DNA of 64,000 nucleotides from Erinaceus europaeus (Eukaryota > Chordata > Mammalia > Eulipotyphla > Erinaceidae), in NCBI RefSeq assembly GCF_950295315.1, contig NC_080181.1:4466726-4530725 (forward strand), in the 5' to 3' direction. A program made the position numbers and the translations under genes. Every line of letters begins with the position of its first letter. The first letter of the stretch is position 1. Positions 34,113 through 44,784 of this stretch are shown piece after piece. The notes below the pieces were generated by a model, which made no database searches, was not told the DNA's origin, and saw nothing but the letters and a program-made list of their open reading frames with translations.

Positions 34113-34524
34113 CTTCCTTCCTTCCTTCCTTCCTTCCTTCCTTCCTTCCCTCTCTCTCTCTCTCTCTTCCTTCTTTCTTTCTTTTTTTACCTTCAGGGTT
34201 ATTGCTGGGGCTCAGTGCCTGCACTATGAATCCATTGTTCCTGGAGGCCATTTTTCCCCCTTTTGTTGACCTTGTTATTGTAGCCTTGTTGTGGTTATTA
34301 TTTTTATTATTGATGTTGTTCGTTGTTGGATAGGACAGAGAGAAATGGAGAGAGGAGGGGAAGACAGAGAGGGGGAAGGAAAGACAGACACCTGCAGACC
34401 TGCTTCACCACCTGTGAAGACTCCCCTGCAGGTGGGGAGCTGGGGGCTTGAACTGGGATCCTTATGCTGGTCCTTGCACTTTGCGCCATGTGTGCTTAAC
34501 GCACTGCGCTACAGCCCAACCCCC
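34113..34524 (-). repeat. long-type ERI SINE whose tail became a (CCTT)n microsatellite
   Basis: TCTACCAATC lies at 34103-34112 and again at 34525-34534. Between them are (CCTT)n, a CT run, TTCAGGGTTATTGCTGGGGC, CCATTGTTCCTGGAGGCC, the TTGTTG linker, GGGGGCTTGAACTGGGATCC and GCACTGCGCTACAGCCCAAC. The repeat array sits exactly where the SINE's A-rich tail should be. Confidence 0.88.
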
Positions 34525-34539
34525 TCTACCAATCTTTTC

Positions 34540-34632
34540 TATAACCTTCCTCTCTCTCTCTCTCTCTCTGTCTCCCCCCTCCCTCCCTCTCCTTCTCCCT
34601 CTCTCTCTCTCCTTCCTCTTTCTCTTTCAGTC
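34540..34632 (+). repeat. CT-rich low-complexity tract
   Basis: TCTC, CCCT and CTTC units; pure pyrimidine for most of its length. Confidence 0.9.
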
Positions 34633-34707
34633 ACTTTTTGTTAAAAGCTATTTACAACTGTTTTTTGCATTCCCAAATATTCACTGTTTTTTTCACTTTT
34701 TTACATT

Positions 34708-34810
34708 AACGTGAAGCTTTCCCCATATAGGTGGGAAGCTGGAGCGTGGACCATGGTCCTTGGGCACTGTGCTGTGTGTGCTTAACCAGGTGCGCCACCA
34801 CCTGGCCCTG
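34708..34810 (-). repeat. SINE fragment, - strand (head half)
   Basis: AAGCTTTCCCCATATAGGTG and TTAACCAGGTGCGCCACCAC are the tRNA-like half of the second SINE type. Confidence 0.75.
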
Positions 34811-35249
34811 TCAGTCATTTTCTTTATCCCAATTTTGGTTTCCATTCCACTAAGTATTTTGTCTATTTTATTATGATCTGTTTTATATCTTACTTGAATT
34901 TAGAGTTCCTGTTATATTTTAGACTTCTTGAGATGATTTCCTCACTGATTTGTCTCTTTTCTAGCAAACACACCTCCAAAAGCACTTTGTTTGAAGTCTA
35001 TATAGATACTAGTTGCCTTCTTATCTTCCCCTTTGCTCAAATGTTCTAAGATGCAACATAGTGAATATAGAAAATTCAAAATGACAGAGGTAGCATCTGC
35101 AAAAGGCCTACTCTAGCCACATCTATCAGAAACAAATGTAAACACTTGTGACCAATCTCCCCTAGTGGATCTTTAGAGAGTAGTGGCAGCTCTAGGAAAG
35201 AATGGACTTTGTTCAGTAAAATCGTTCCCATTATTCTGTTCCTAGGTAG

Positions 35250-35447
35250 TTTTTAATATTTTATTTATTCATTCATTTATTGGACAGAGAAATTGAAAGG
35301 GGTGGGAGGTAGGAAGAGAGAAAGAGAGACATCTGCATTATTGCTTCACCGCTATTGCAGCCTCCCCTGCAGGTGGAGACTGGGAACTGCAGCCTGGTAG
35401 CATGTGCACTCAGCCAGGTACACCATGTACCCCTCTGCCTAGCCCCT
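35250..35447 (-). repeat. diverged SINE, - strand
   Basis: TTATTTATTCATTCATTTAT, TGGACAGAGAAATTGAAAGG, TCCCCTGCAGGTGGAGACTG and CAGCCAGGTACACCATG. Confidence 0.75.
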
Positions 35448-36260
35448 CCTGGGGATTTTTAGCCTGTTCACTTTATACTCACTAATCTCTGCTAAACTGC
35501 CCATAAGTTTTCAAAAGTAGAACTAGGTATTGTACACCTGTCTTATTTAAGTTAATCATGTCCCTCATCGTAAAATCACTCTGGTTTTGAAGCAGTAATA
35601 AGCACCCAGCCTAATGATACCGACTGCCAGCAGATCTCAGAGCGCTGACTGGCAGATCCCGTGCTAGCACTAAGCTCAGGAGATCTAGGAGCTGCAGGCT
35701 GGCCCATTGGGCCAGCAGACTTCCCGTCTAGCACAGATCTGTCTTCCTTGGGAAATGCAAACCCTGTGTCGGTATTTTCAAAGTTTGAGTGTAAAGTTTG
35801 AAGGACATGCCTGACATGGCTGTCACAGAAGCAAAGAGGTTCTAATAGTTATCTGAAGGCAGGGCTCACTGGAGAAAGTATCACAGGAAGAGAGAACTCT
35901 GTCTTTCAGGCCTCGGTTCACATGAGTTACAACTTTTGAATGCAGGAGGATCACTAAATTGAATGGAAGCACAGAAAACTAGCTTTTCTTAAATCCCCTT
36001 AAAGTAGTCATGAAACTGTAAGAAAAAGATGATTTTATTGCAATCCCAATGAGAAGTATGAAAAAATATTACTAATAGATTTTCCCAGGTTTTTCCATTT
36101 CTTTCATTTTTGTGCAATGACCCAGCCTGAAAATCCCATTTTCTAGGTTCAAGCTAGCAATGAAATTGCCTCTGGCCTTGTTTCCATTTATCTTTTTCTT
36201 CAGTGAAACAAACTGCAGGGAGGCACACAAAGCTTCCTGTCTCCACTCAGGCCTGGGCCC

Positions 36261-36306
36261 GAGAGACAGACAGATAGACAGACAGATAGATAGACAGAAA
36301 GAAAGA

Positions 36307-36341
<35 letters not shown>

Positions 36342-36525
36342 TCTCCCTCTCTCCCTCTCTCCCTCTCTCCCTCTCTCCCTGTCTCTCTCTTCCTCTCTCC
36401 CCCTCTCTCTCTCCCTCTCTCCCTCTCTCCCTCCCTCCCTCTCCCCCTGTCCCCCTGTCCTGTGTCCCCCTCCCCCTATCCTCCCCTCTCCTCTCCCCCT
36501 CCCTCTCCCTTCCCCCCTCTCTCTG
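36261..36525 (+). repeat. compound microsatellite (GACA/GATA/GAAA then CT/CCCT)
   Basis: A purine-rich GACAGATAGATAG block (36261-36305) switches abruptly to a polypyrimidine CT and CCCTCTCT array of over 200 bp. Confidence 0.95.
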
Positions 36526-37308
36526 TTGTTTAGAGAATTAGCAGAGGCTTCTTCTCACAACATCTCCCTGCCTGCACAGTCTCTCTCTAAGAGAAATAGC
36601 CTAGAAGCAGGTGTCTCCCCATTCACACAGGTCTTCTGAGCCTTCCTAGCACAGCACTAGTGGTCAGGCAGCTTCTAGAGGAAAAATCCAAGGAGAACCA
36701 TATTATCTTCAGAAGGGAAGAAAACAAATGAAAGTGTTATTATCGATGTTTTCTGCTATAAGTCAGGTTTTTTTTTACAAATCAAAAGAAATGTTTGAAA
36801 CATGGTTCTAGATCTCAGAGAGGAATAAAAAAGTAAATATTCCATCTTTGTTTAAAGAGTGATCCCAAACACCAGGGAAATGTAATAAAATCAAAACCAA
36901 AGTAGCTTAAACAGCTAACTGCAAGATTGGGCCCCAGTCTCTGTTTCCTGCCCCCACTCCCCCCAGGCCCACCTAGCTACAGAGCCTGCCTGCCTGCACC
37001 CCCTCGTCAGCCCTCTCCCCCCCACCATGCTCAGTGTGCTGTGGTGTTTTGTCTTCCTTCCGTAAAGGCTACCCCCTTGCAGACTCCCAGCCATCACCAG
37101 CAGGCAGAACAGCAACTTTACAACCATGTGCCTGCTCCTTCAACAGCTGTCTTTTCAGTTAGTGCTTATCTGTAAAGAGAAATAAAAAAAAAAAAAAACT
37201 ATATTCTTAGCCTTTTTGGCTGGCTCAGAATTCATACTTCTGCCATGCCACTAATGAAATTGTTGATCACTGTCTTTCTAAAAATATTTGAGAGACGTCA
37301 GAAAATCG

Positions 37309-37309
37309 A

Positions 37310-37357
<48 letters not shown>
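37309..37357 (+). repeat. (GAAA)n microsatellite
   Basis: About 12 perfect GAAA units. Confidence 0.98.
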
Positions 37358-37920
37358 GGCCCATGTTATTTAAAAGTTAAGAAGAAAATGTGACTAGGAA
37401 ACTTCATTTTCTGGAAGTGCAGCTACAGTCTGTGACTTCTGGGCTCCTCTGTCCATGTATCATTTGCTTTACCTTCTGCTGAGGGAAACATGCTAAGTCA
37501 GTCAAATGCTGCCTTTTATTGTCTGCGCTCAGCTGGTTGACGTCCAGTAACCAGCATGAGGAACGCCCCTGCCAAGTGTGCTCCAGATCATCCCCAGCTC
37601 CAGACAGGCCTGACTGGTCACATCATGTAGCAGACCCCATAGTGAGGGCCTTGAGAGTGGCCAACTTTCACCACAGAGCAGGAGACGCTACTCTTCTGCA
37701 TGTGTGCATGACTTCATCCTAGTGTCTGGACGAGGCGAGGCTGTACCGAGACAGTGGCTGCATCTCACAGACGCATGAGTGATTTCGGGTCTGGGACCTT
37801 GAGCTCCTCACCAGGAATGACCATCTCAGTGCACAGACCATGCTTAGGCAAATCTTCTCCTCTCTGCCTCCCTCCTATACCATCCCCATGCTGTGCCCTA
37901 CATCGAAAACACTCAACGCA

Positions 37921-38075
37921 GGCTGAAGATGTTGCTCACCTAGTAGGATGCCTGCCTTGCAGCTTCAAGCCCCACACCACCTGGGAGTGGCAGGACATGG
38001 GGCAAGGCTCCCCTGCTGTGGTCTCTCCCTCCATCTCTCTCTCTCTCTCTCCCTCCATCTCCCCCCCCCCCCGAA
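37921..38075 (+). repeat. tRNA-derived SINE (old family), + strand
   Basis: GGCTGAAGATGTTGCTCACC, TAGGATGCCTGCCTTGCAGC, TTCAAGCCCCACACCACC and a CTCTCTCT tail. Confidence 0.6.
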
Positions 38076-38251
38076 TGTAACTGTCAGCTGCAGGTGGTAA
38101 AGTCATACATGCACAAGATAAGCAAGACCCTCAATGCATACTGGGCGAACCATCCCCTCTTCTCTAGCCGACCCAAGTAGCTTGCCTGATGCAGTGGCTG
38201 TGGAGCACAGCAGAAAACATTGTTCATGACTCTCTTAAATAATCCATCCAA

Positions 38252-38338
38252 ACAAGGGCAACAAAAGGGAAAAAAATAGCCTCCAGGAGCAGTGGATTCC
38301 TAGTGCAGGCACTGAGCCCCAGCAATAACACTGGCAGC

Positions 38339-38370
<32 letters not shown>

Positions 38371-38371
38371 A
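38252..38371 (+). repeat. 3' end of a long-type SINE plus (ATC)n
   Basis: Only the 3' part is present: AAGGGCAACAAAAGGG, AGCCTCCAGGAGCAGTGG, GCACTGAGCCCCAGCAATAA. About ten ATC units follow (38342-38371). Confidence 0.8.
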
Positions 38372-38726
38372 AGCCATCCAAAGCTCCCCAGTGGTTCTGG
38401 TAACCTATGAGAGTCAAGCAAGACCTTCTCCATTTCCCGTAGCTGAGTCTTTCCTGGAGTCAGGCTGTGTTTGCAGCTGCCCCCAGTCTGCCTGCCCCGT
38501 GGGCGCATCTCTGGTTGCTGTGCTGCACCTGACTGGTGTCTGAGTTTGCACAGATGTGACTCCAGCAGTGTGACTAAGACTGACCTACTTCCTTTCTTAG
38601 TTCCTGGTGATCCAGGAGTGAGTTCCCTGGGATGGGCTAGAGAAGCAGCCCCCTGAAAACTGTGCAGATAATCCCAAGGTTAGGGGCACTTGGACATTCA
38701 CCTGTCATGTGACTATTGGTTGACAG

Positions 38727-38913
38727 ATTGGGTATCGGAAAGATATGGAACAAGAGGATGCAGCTGAGACAGTCAAAACTCAGGGGAATGAGTCATCCAT
38801 CATGCTGAGGGGACTGGAAGGCAATACGTTATACCACTTCACAGTGAGAGCTTATAATGGAGCCGGATACGGGCCACCTAGCAGCGAAGTGAGTGCAGCC
38901 ACCAAGAAACCCC
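38727..38913 (+). CDS. CNTN5: contactin-5 exon: main part of FnIII-3
   Basis: The acceptor is TTGGTTGACAG and the donor ACCCC/GTAAGT. The exon is 187 nt, entering at phase 0 and leaving at phase 1. It encodes [20 protein letters not shown], then [20 protein letters not shown] and [30 protein letters not shown] is the FnIII strand-F motif and NES is a glycosylation sequon. In other contactins, as I recall them, the residue after GY or RY is Trp; here the codon is CGG (Arg). Confidence 0.96.
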
Positions 38914-39350
38914 GTAAGTGACCTGGCCTCTCTGTTTGTTTCAGACAAAGAGGAAAAATCTTTTCACATTTCTGAAAACCATGTGAGGTACATTATAAGC
39001 AGAGTTGAAGGGGACTTTGATTCGTGGTTTTGCTTCAGTGCTTGGATCTGGATTCCAAAACTAGCTTGGAAAATTTTGCATTCACAGTAGATAAAGGTTA
39101 TCTCCCTGTGAAACAAGGCTAAGCGATTTTGACACAGAAGGGAGATAAAAGGATTCAGGTTCAAAAGCTCAGTAGAGTAGCTATTAAAATGACACTCCTG
39201 GAGCAAAGGCTCCTTAACTGACTCCCACTGGAAAGAAGCTTCTGGTGCCAGGCTACCTCTAAACTCAAGAAAGAAGGGAATGCATGAGCATTTCGGTGAA
39301 ACATGCTTTTGAAACACCTTGTGAGTTCACTCTCACCTTGTATTTTGCAG
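38914..39350 (+). other. CNTN5: CNTN5 intron, phase 1, 437 bp, between FnIII-3 and FnIII-4
   Basis: The shortest intron in the window. I see no repeat in it. It ends in a pyrimidine-rich stretch and TATTTTGCAG. Confidence 0.93.
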
Positions 39351-39463
39351 CCCCAAGCCAAGCCCCTGCCAACCTCCACTGGGAGCAGCAGGGCCCTGAG
39401 CTTTCTCTGGGCTGGGAGCCCGTACAGCCCTTGGCCAACGAGTCGGAAGTCATGGGCTACAAG
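39351..39463 (+). CDS. CNTN5: contactin-5 exon: start of FnIII-4
   Basis: The acceptor is TATTTTGCAG and the donor TACAAG/GTCAGT. The exon is 113 nt, entering at phase 1 and leaving at phase 0. It encodes [38 protein letters not shown]: the linker and first strands of the fourth FnIII domain, with the core Trp in LGWEP and an NES sequon. The frame stays open past the donor for about 300 bases by chance. Confidence 0.96.
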
Positions 39464-39811
39464 GTCAGTACTCTTCACCCTCGGCCGTACGCACACCTCT
39501 CAAGAAGCATGACTGAGGACGTAGAGTTCAAAGGACCGGAAAGACCTTGTTTCTCAGTCATTTTCCCCACTGACATTGTCCAGCCAGCCTTCCTGCAGTG
39601 GGCGGCCAAGGTGTTCAGTCACATTCAGCAGCCCAAGGTCCGGAGAGGGAGCGGGTGGGAAGAGCAGTGCGTCCCGAATGCAGGGCACCACCTCCAGGAA
39701 GCAGTGTCAGGACACACAGGAACTCACAGAAAACCAAGTGTAGGCGACAGACACTCAGTGGCTTAGATGGACTAGTGCTAGACTGTCAGCAGAGAAGCAA
39801 AAGAAATGACA

Positions 39812-40006
39812 GTGGCCTGGGAATGGCACACCTGACTAAGCTCACTCATTACAGTGCACAGGACCTGGGTTCAAGCCCCCTCTCCCCACCTGCAGGGGGA
39901 AGCTTCATGCTCAGTGGAGCAGTGCTGCAGGTGCTTCTCTCTATCTCCCCCTCCTCTCTCGAGTTCTCTCTGTTTGAAAATAAATAAACTGACTCTTAAA
40001 AAAATT
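39812..40006 (+). repeat. SINE (second head type), + strand
   Basis: GGGAATGGCACACCTGACTA, ACCTGGGTTCAAGCCCCC, CCACCTGCAGGGGGAAGC and an AATAAATAAACTG tail. Confidence 0.82.
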
Positions 40007-40395
40007 TTCAAAGGCATAGAAAAGAACGGCAGGGCCAGCACATACACACACACAGGGAAAAGCCCTTGAAGACAGGCCAGCTCCAAACCAGACAGGGCAT
40101 AGCGCAGGTGAGCCTGTGCTGCCCCTCCTACCCTGCAGGGCTGAGGTGCAAAAACGAGAGACAGTTTGTGGAGAAACAACTCTGTCTCTAGTTTCAAGAT
40201 CCCTGTGGTCTGTGCTGGCTGAGTTTCAGGTTCAATGTGGTTCCTGTTCTGTTATATCAGAGTCTACATATTCCCTTAAATGCCACACACAACCATTAGT
40301 TACTAGTAGAATTTTAAAATCTTTCAGGGTTTGGACCCAAAAACATCATTTAGATGGATTTTCAGCTGCCAGAGATGCTAACACTTCACTTTTTA

Positions 40396-40556
40396 AAAGT
40401 ATTTTATTTATTTTTTAATGAGAAAGATAGGAGGAGAGAGAGAGAGAGAGAGAAAGAACCAGATGTCACTCTGGTACATGTGCTGCCAGGGATTGAACTC
40501 AGGACCTCATGCTTGAGAGTCCAGTGCTTTACCCAGTGCACCATCTCCTGGACCAC
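40396..40556 (-). repeat. SINE (third type), - strand, with likely duplication
   Basis: TATTTTATTTATTTTTTAATG, a GAGAGA run, CCAGGGATTGAACTCAGGACC (a B-box-like block reversed) and ACCCAGTGCACCATCTCCTG. Similar blocks, CTAACACTTCACTTTTTA to the left and CTAACATGTCACTTTGTA to the right, suggest a target duplication. Confidence 0.75.
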
Positions 40557-41012
40557 CTAACATGTCACTTTGTATTAAAGTGCTACAGTTCTCTACGGCT
40601 AAAACTGAAGATGTTATAAATGGAATATATTTAAGATAATTTCCATATTTGAAAACATAAGCTGCATCATGTCTTACATACTGTAAATCTGCACATCCAC
40701 AAAGAGGAGCTCGTGTTCACATCTGCCCTAAATCTCAAGGGTCTTGTGTCGCATCTTTGGGGAAAGGCAAGGGAGTCTTTTTCCTGTTCCCTCCCCTCCT
40801 TATAATGTGTCCTCTATGGCCACCACGAAATGGTGACAGGCCACTCAACAGCCAGATGTCCTTAGAACTCTGTCATGCACTCTCCCCTAGTGGAGAGGCA
40901 AAATCAGACCAGAGGCAGAGCTAGAGGAAAGCACGCGGCCACCTGCGGGAGGCATTCTGCACAGGCCTGGAGCACACAGGAGCTTGGCCACGGGGTCACC
41001 AGGTGAGGTGAT

Positions 41013-41376
41013 TGTTGTTAAAATTTTCGGAAGGCTCTAGCCGGCTTAGCTTCACAGGCGGGTAACAGAGACGCAGAGACAACAGCTGGGCAGGGAAGCT
41101 GTATTTCTTTATTCAAGAACAACGATTCATAAACTAAGACAAACTAATCACCAAACAGAACTCTGCTGTCTCTTTGCGGCGGCGCAAGCACTCTCTCTTA
41201 CTCTCGAACTCCGGAACCCTCTGAACTCTGTCACTCTGGAACTCAGCCACTTTCCCACTTTGGAACCCTCTCTCGGGGTTCCTAGGGGCGGGGCCAAGCG
41301 GGCCCGCGAAAACTAACTGGACTGATCCAATTCTCTTGGTGGGGGAGAACTAGAACCCAATGTAAAGCATACAACA
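41013..41376 (-). mobile_element. solo LTR of a class II-type endogenous retrovirus, - strand
   Basis: The 364-bp unit has inverted termini TGTTGT...ACAACA. It is flanked by six-base repeats, GGTGAT (41007-41012) and GGTGAC (41377-41382), one mismatch. Read on the - strand it has ATTGG (CCAAT-type) blocks, a GC box (GGCCCCGCCCC), an AATAAA at 41113-41108 and a ~95-base U5-like end. Six-base duplications are usual for class II (IAP/beta-like) elements. No gag, pol or env sequence lies next to it, so the internal part was lost by LTR-LTR recombination. Confidence 0.8.
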
Positions 41377-41734
41377 GGTGACACTCCTCTTCACTCATGG
41401 GCCCCTTCTAGCTCTGTCATTGCTCTTCTTCCTTCTGGGTAACTAACTCTCTCTCCTACCAGACTCCGTGTCCTGAGAAGCAAGGACTCTTGTCTCATTC
41501 ATCTCTTTATCCAAAGTACCTCTAGAAGAGTGAATAAATTAGTTTTGGCTCAACCAGAGGTGTCACAGTTACTCAGAAGCGATAATTATGAGTATCTACT
41601 TTTACTCCTCTAATTATCAAATATAGAATTTATAATATAAACTTAAACTTTCACTAGTACACATAAATGTCCAGTGGTTTTTTTTATTTTGTGTGTGTGT
41701 GTCCTTCCTATGTGTTAGATGTTGGGGGAGAACA

Positions 41735-41915
41735 ACTCTGACCTCCAAGTCAAACTTTACTTACAACCTCAGTTGGGTAACTTTAAGCGAGTTGTTTAAT
41801 CTCCAAATTTCCAAATTTTTGCTTCAAATAATAATAATGAGGAATAATAACTTCCTTGTGGGATTAGTTTAATGATTTAGATGACCTGTAAAACATTGAT
41901 GATTGTTATTGTTCT
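41735..41915 (+). repeat. MIR, + strand
   Basis: GGGTAACTTTAAGCGAGTTG, AATAATAATGAGGAATAATA, TTGTGGGATTAGTTTAATGA and ACCTGTAAAACATTGATGAT follow the MIR order. Confidence 0.75.
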
Positions 41916-41953
41916 CTTGTCACTGGCAGAGAGTAGCCAGTTAGGTGAAATTA

Positions 41954-42214
41954 TGTATGTATTTATTTATTTATTTATTGCCACCAGGGTAATTGCTGGG
42001 GTTCTGTGCCTGGACTATGAATACAGTGCTCTCCATGGCCATTTTTTCTTTCTTTTCTTTTTACTTGACAGGACAAACAGAAATTGGGAGAGGAGAGGGA
42101 GAGGAAAAAACAGGAACCTTCAGACCTGCTTCATAGGTGGAGACTGGGGGCTTGAACTCAGATCCTTATACATGATAATGTGTGTGCTCAACCAAATAAA
42201 CCATTACCCACCTC
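41954..42214 (-). repeat. long-type SINE, - strand
   Basis: A (TTTA)n tail, TTGCCACCAGGGTAATTGCT, CAGTGCTCTCCATGGCCATT, a short body and CTCAACCAAATAAACCATTA. Diverged. Confidence 0.75.
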
Positions 42215-42228
42215 TAAGTGAAACTTGA

Positions 42229-42357
42229 ATTCCTTCCTCCCTTCCTCCCTTCTTTCCTTCCTCCCTTCTTTCCTTTCTCCCTTCCACCCTCCCTCCCTCC
42301 CTCCCTCCCTTCCTTCCTTCCTTCCTTCCTTCCTTCCTTCCTTCCTTCCTTCCTTCC
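42229..42357 (+). repeat. (CCTT)n / (CCCT)n tract
   Basis: TTCC and TCCC units; the right part (about 42306-42357) is pure CCTT. It adjoins a - strand SINE and probably derives from its tail. Confidence 0.93.
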
Positions 42358-42359
42358 TG

Positions 42360-42651
42360 TATTTCTTCTTTCTCTAAAATGACACCGAGCTATTATTGGC
42401 GTTCAGTGCCTCCACAATGAATGAATCCACTGCTCCTGGCAGCCATTTTTCCTGGTTTTTCTTTCTTTGATATGACAGAAAGAAATTGAGAGGTGAGGGG
42501 GGAAAATAGAGAGGGAGAGAGACAGAAAGAGACAGCTGAAGGACTTGCTTCACTGTTTGTGAAGCTTCCCCTCTGCAGGTAGGGAGCAGGGGCTCAGATC
42601 TTTGTGCTTGGTACCGTGTGTACTTAATCACGTGTGTCACCACTAGGCCCC
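42360..42651 (-). repeat. long-type SINE, - strand
   Basis: GCTATTATTGGCGTTCAGTG, CCACTGCTCCTGGCAGCC, TATGACAGAAAGAAATTGAG, CTCTGCAGGTAGGGAGCAGG and GTGTGTCACCACTAGGCCCC. Confidence 0.8.
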
Positions 42652-44167
42652 CCAAATTTCAGAAGGTTTTAACAAAAGGAAGTGGACTTTTAGAGTATTG
42701 TGCCAGTTTTGTCTTAATGAATACAGCACAAGTCCACCTCATACCGTCCGATACTGGAAGGCTTGCTCCTTTGCTTTATCTTTGCTGTAAGGGGCGAGTA
42801 GCAAGCTGACAGAGGCTTTCTTTCCTTTTATTTCTTTGGGATGGTTGCACCTCCTTACGGCCCCAAGAAGAGAGAGCTGATCCTTTCCAGAGCATGCCTT
42901 TGAGGATTGCAGTATCCTTTCTAGATAGCCTACAGTTCTTGTCTTCTAAGTAGAATGTGAGAGTGGCCCTGACAGCACACAAAACAGTTCCTTTATGGCT
43001 AGTGATGGCTGTCATTGCGGCAGCCAGCCTATCACTGCCCAGACTCCTAAAGCATTCCCTGGCCACCTCACTGTCAAAAACTATTTCAGATATGTCATGA
43101 TTACTTCCTTAACTTTCTCAGATTTCTCATTCTGGTTCATTTTTTTCTAAATCAGAATTCTAATAAGATCCAAGGTTCACTAACAGACCTAAGAGTCGTC
43201 ATCAATTTAATGTATGTGTTCACTTAGACCTACTCACTGACTCACCTCACCACAGCCCCCTGGACATATTGGTAAAAGCCACATTTTACCACAGGCTCTT
43301 ATGTGCTGCTGCTTTTTCCCACCTTTACTTGTTATTCCTAAATCTCAACTGATCCACAAGTTTTTCATCAACTCTGGATTTTACAGTAACATTAGATATG
43401 CATTACTGGCTTCATTTTTCTTTGTCATAAGAATTGTAATTTATTGAACCATAATAACAATGTCCTCTAAAATAGTCACTCCCCTGCCAATCCTCACCAA
43501 TTTACGTACTTTCCCATTGCCATAAATTGTCTTTCTAATTACCTCACACGAATGATCAGAATTCTGATTCACCACATTACTGCAGTCAAAATGAGCAGCA
43601 TAAATTCTAGTGTAATTGTCATTTTTTAAACCAAAAGAATCTATTGTTGGCATCCTCCAAGGAGTGTTTCTGACTCCCCAAAAGTTGACTAGGTCCAGAC
43701 TCCGTTGTAGCGCCAGCTGTGTCTCCTGTTGCAATGTGTGTTGCATTTGTTGTGTGTTTTTCTAGTAGACAGACTGTGTGCGCTCTGACTGCAGGCCCCA
43801 GGTGCTCTCCCTGTTTTCGGGTGGATCAGGCCCTTCCCCTGTGGCAGACACTCGATGGCCATAGCAGCCTCCCCTGTGGAATACATACACTTGATTTCAC
43901 ATACTAGAAGTTGTGTCCATAAGAAGTCATCAGTACAGTCAGTACTTGCAGATAAAATTATTCGATCTTTCTAGAGAAGTTAGTTCTCTCTACACTAACT
44001 AATTAAATGTGTGACAAAGGGAAATAGAAGAGGCCGTAGGTTATGAAACTGTGGGACAGGAGGACCAAGTGCAGGTAGGTGTGTGGTAAATGATGTTCTG
44101 AATTCCTTGTCTCTTTTGTGTAGATTGGCTCAGGCCCACAACCCATTGTCATATAAAGAAACTACTG

Positions 44168-44600
44168 CAAACCTTTTTTTCTAATTTTTATTAGCAATTC
44201 AATATTGATTTTACAAAATTACATGTCAACAGGGGTATAATTCCACAGCGTTCCCACCACCGAAGAGTTCTGAATCTCAAATCCCTCCATTGCAACGCAC
44301 TGCAATTCTCCCAAGGTTTTAGACATGGGTTAACTATCATCTCTACAGCTGTCTGCCTACATTTATATATAACTGCTCCCTTTTTAGCCTCTTCCTCCTA
44401 TCACTTCTCTCCCACTGGGGTTATGGATCAAAATTGTTTTTGGGATGCAGAAGGTGGGAGCTCTGGCTTCTGTAATTGCTTCTTCACTGGACATGGGCGT
44501 TGGCAGCTGGATCCATCCCCCCAGCCTGTTTCTGTCTTTCCCTCATGGGGCAGGGCTCTGGGGAAGTCCCCAAACCAGCCCACCTTCTATAAATGTGGTT
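44168..44600 (-). mobile_element. LINE-like 3' end fragment (probably L1), - strand
   Basis: CTAATTTTTATTAGCAATTC, TTTACAAAATTACATGTCAA, CAGGGGTATAATTCCACAGC, GTTTTTGGGATGCAGAAGGT and CACTGGACATGGGCGTTGGC form a block I recognise as an abundant interspersed 3' end in this type of genome, probably antisense L1 3' UTR. Family not confirmed. Confidence 0.5.
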
Positions 44601-44784
44601 GAAATACTAGCTAGTGTGAGAATGTCCTGTATTCACCTAATATGAGTAGACAGCAAATTGTACCCATGTGCCATCAACTCTATTGTAAACTATTAACCCC
44701 TAATAAGATGATTTTTAAAAATCATAAATAAGCAAGGGGGGAGAAATACTCCCTACTGATAGTGACAGTGAGGGTGACAGAAGT

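Larger units (their letters stand above)
28732..38726 (+). other. CNTN5: CNTN5 intron, phase 0, 10 kb, inside FnIII-3
   Basis: Non-coding and the most repeat-rich intron here. It holds SINEs at 28764, 30658, 31006, 31640 (with a nested copy), 32278, 32476, 34113, 34708, 35250, 37921 and 38252; (GT)n at 30208; a non-LTR retrotransposon with a long GAA tail at 33017-33811; polypyrimidine tracts at 34113, 34540 and 36261; and (GAAA)n at 37309. Unique sequence lies at 29,030-30,180, 34,812-35,250 and 35,450-36,250. Confidence 0.9.

Noticed and set aside
36903..37199. GC-rich block ending in AAATAAAAAAAAAAAAAA, considered as a processed retrocopy
   Set aside because: No parent gene recognised and no flanking duplication found; the A run alone is not enough.
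39284..39766. 160-codon open frame through the FnIII-4 exon
   Set aside because: Only 39351-39463 is exon; the rest is intron that stays open by chance, as the donor GTCAGT and the frame of the next exon show.
41013..41376. Possible complete provirus
   Set aside because: Only one LTR is present and no gag, pol or env sequence flanks it.
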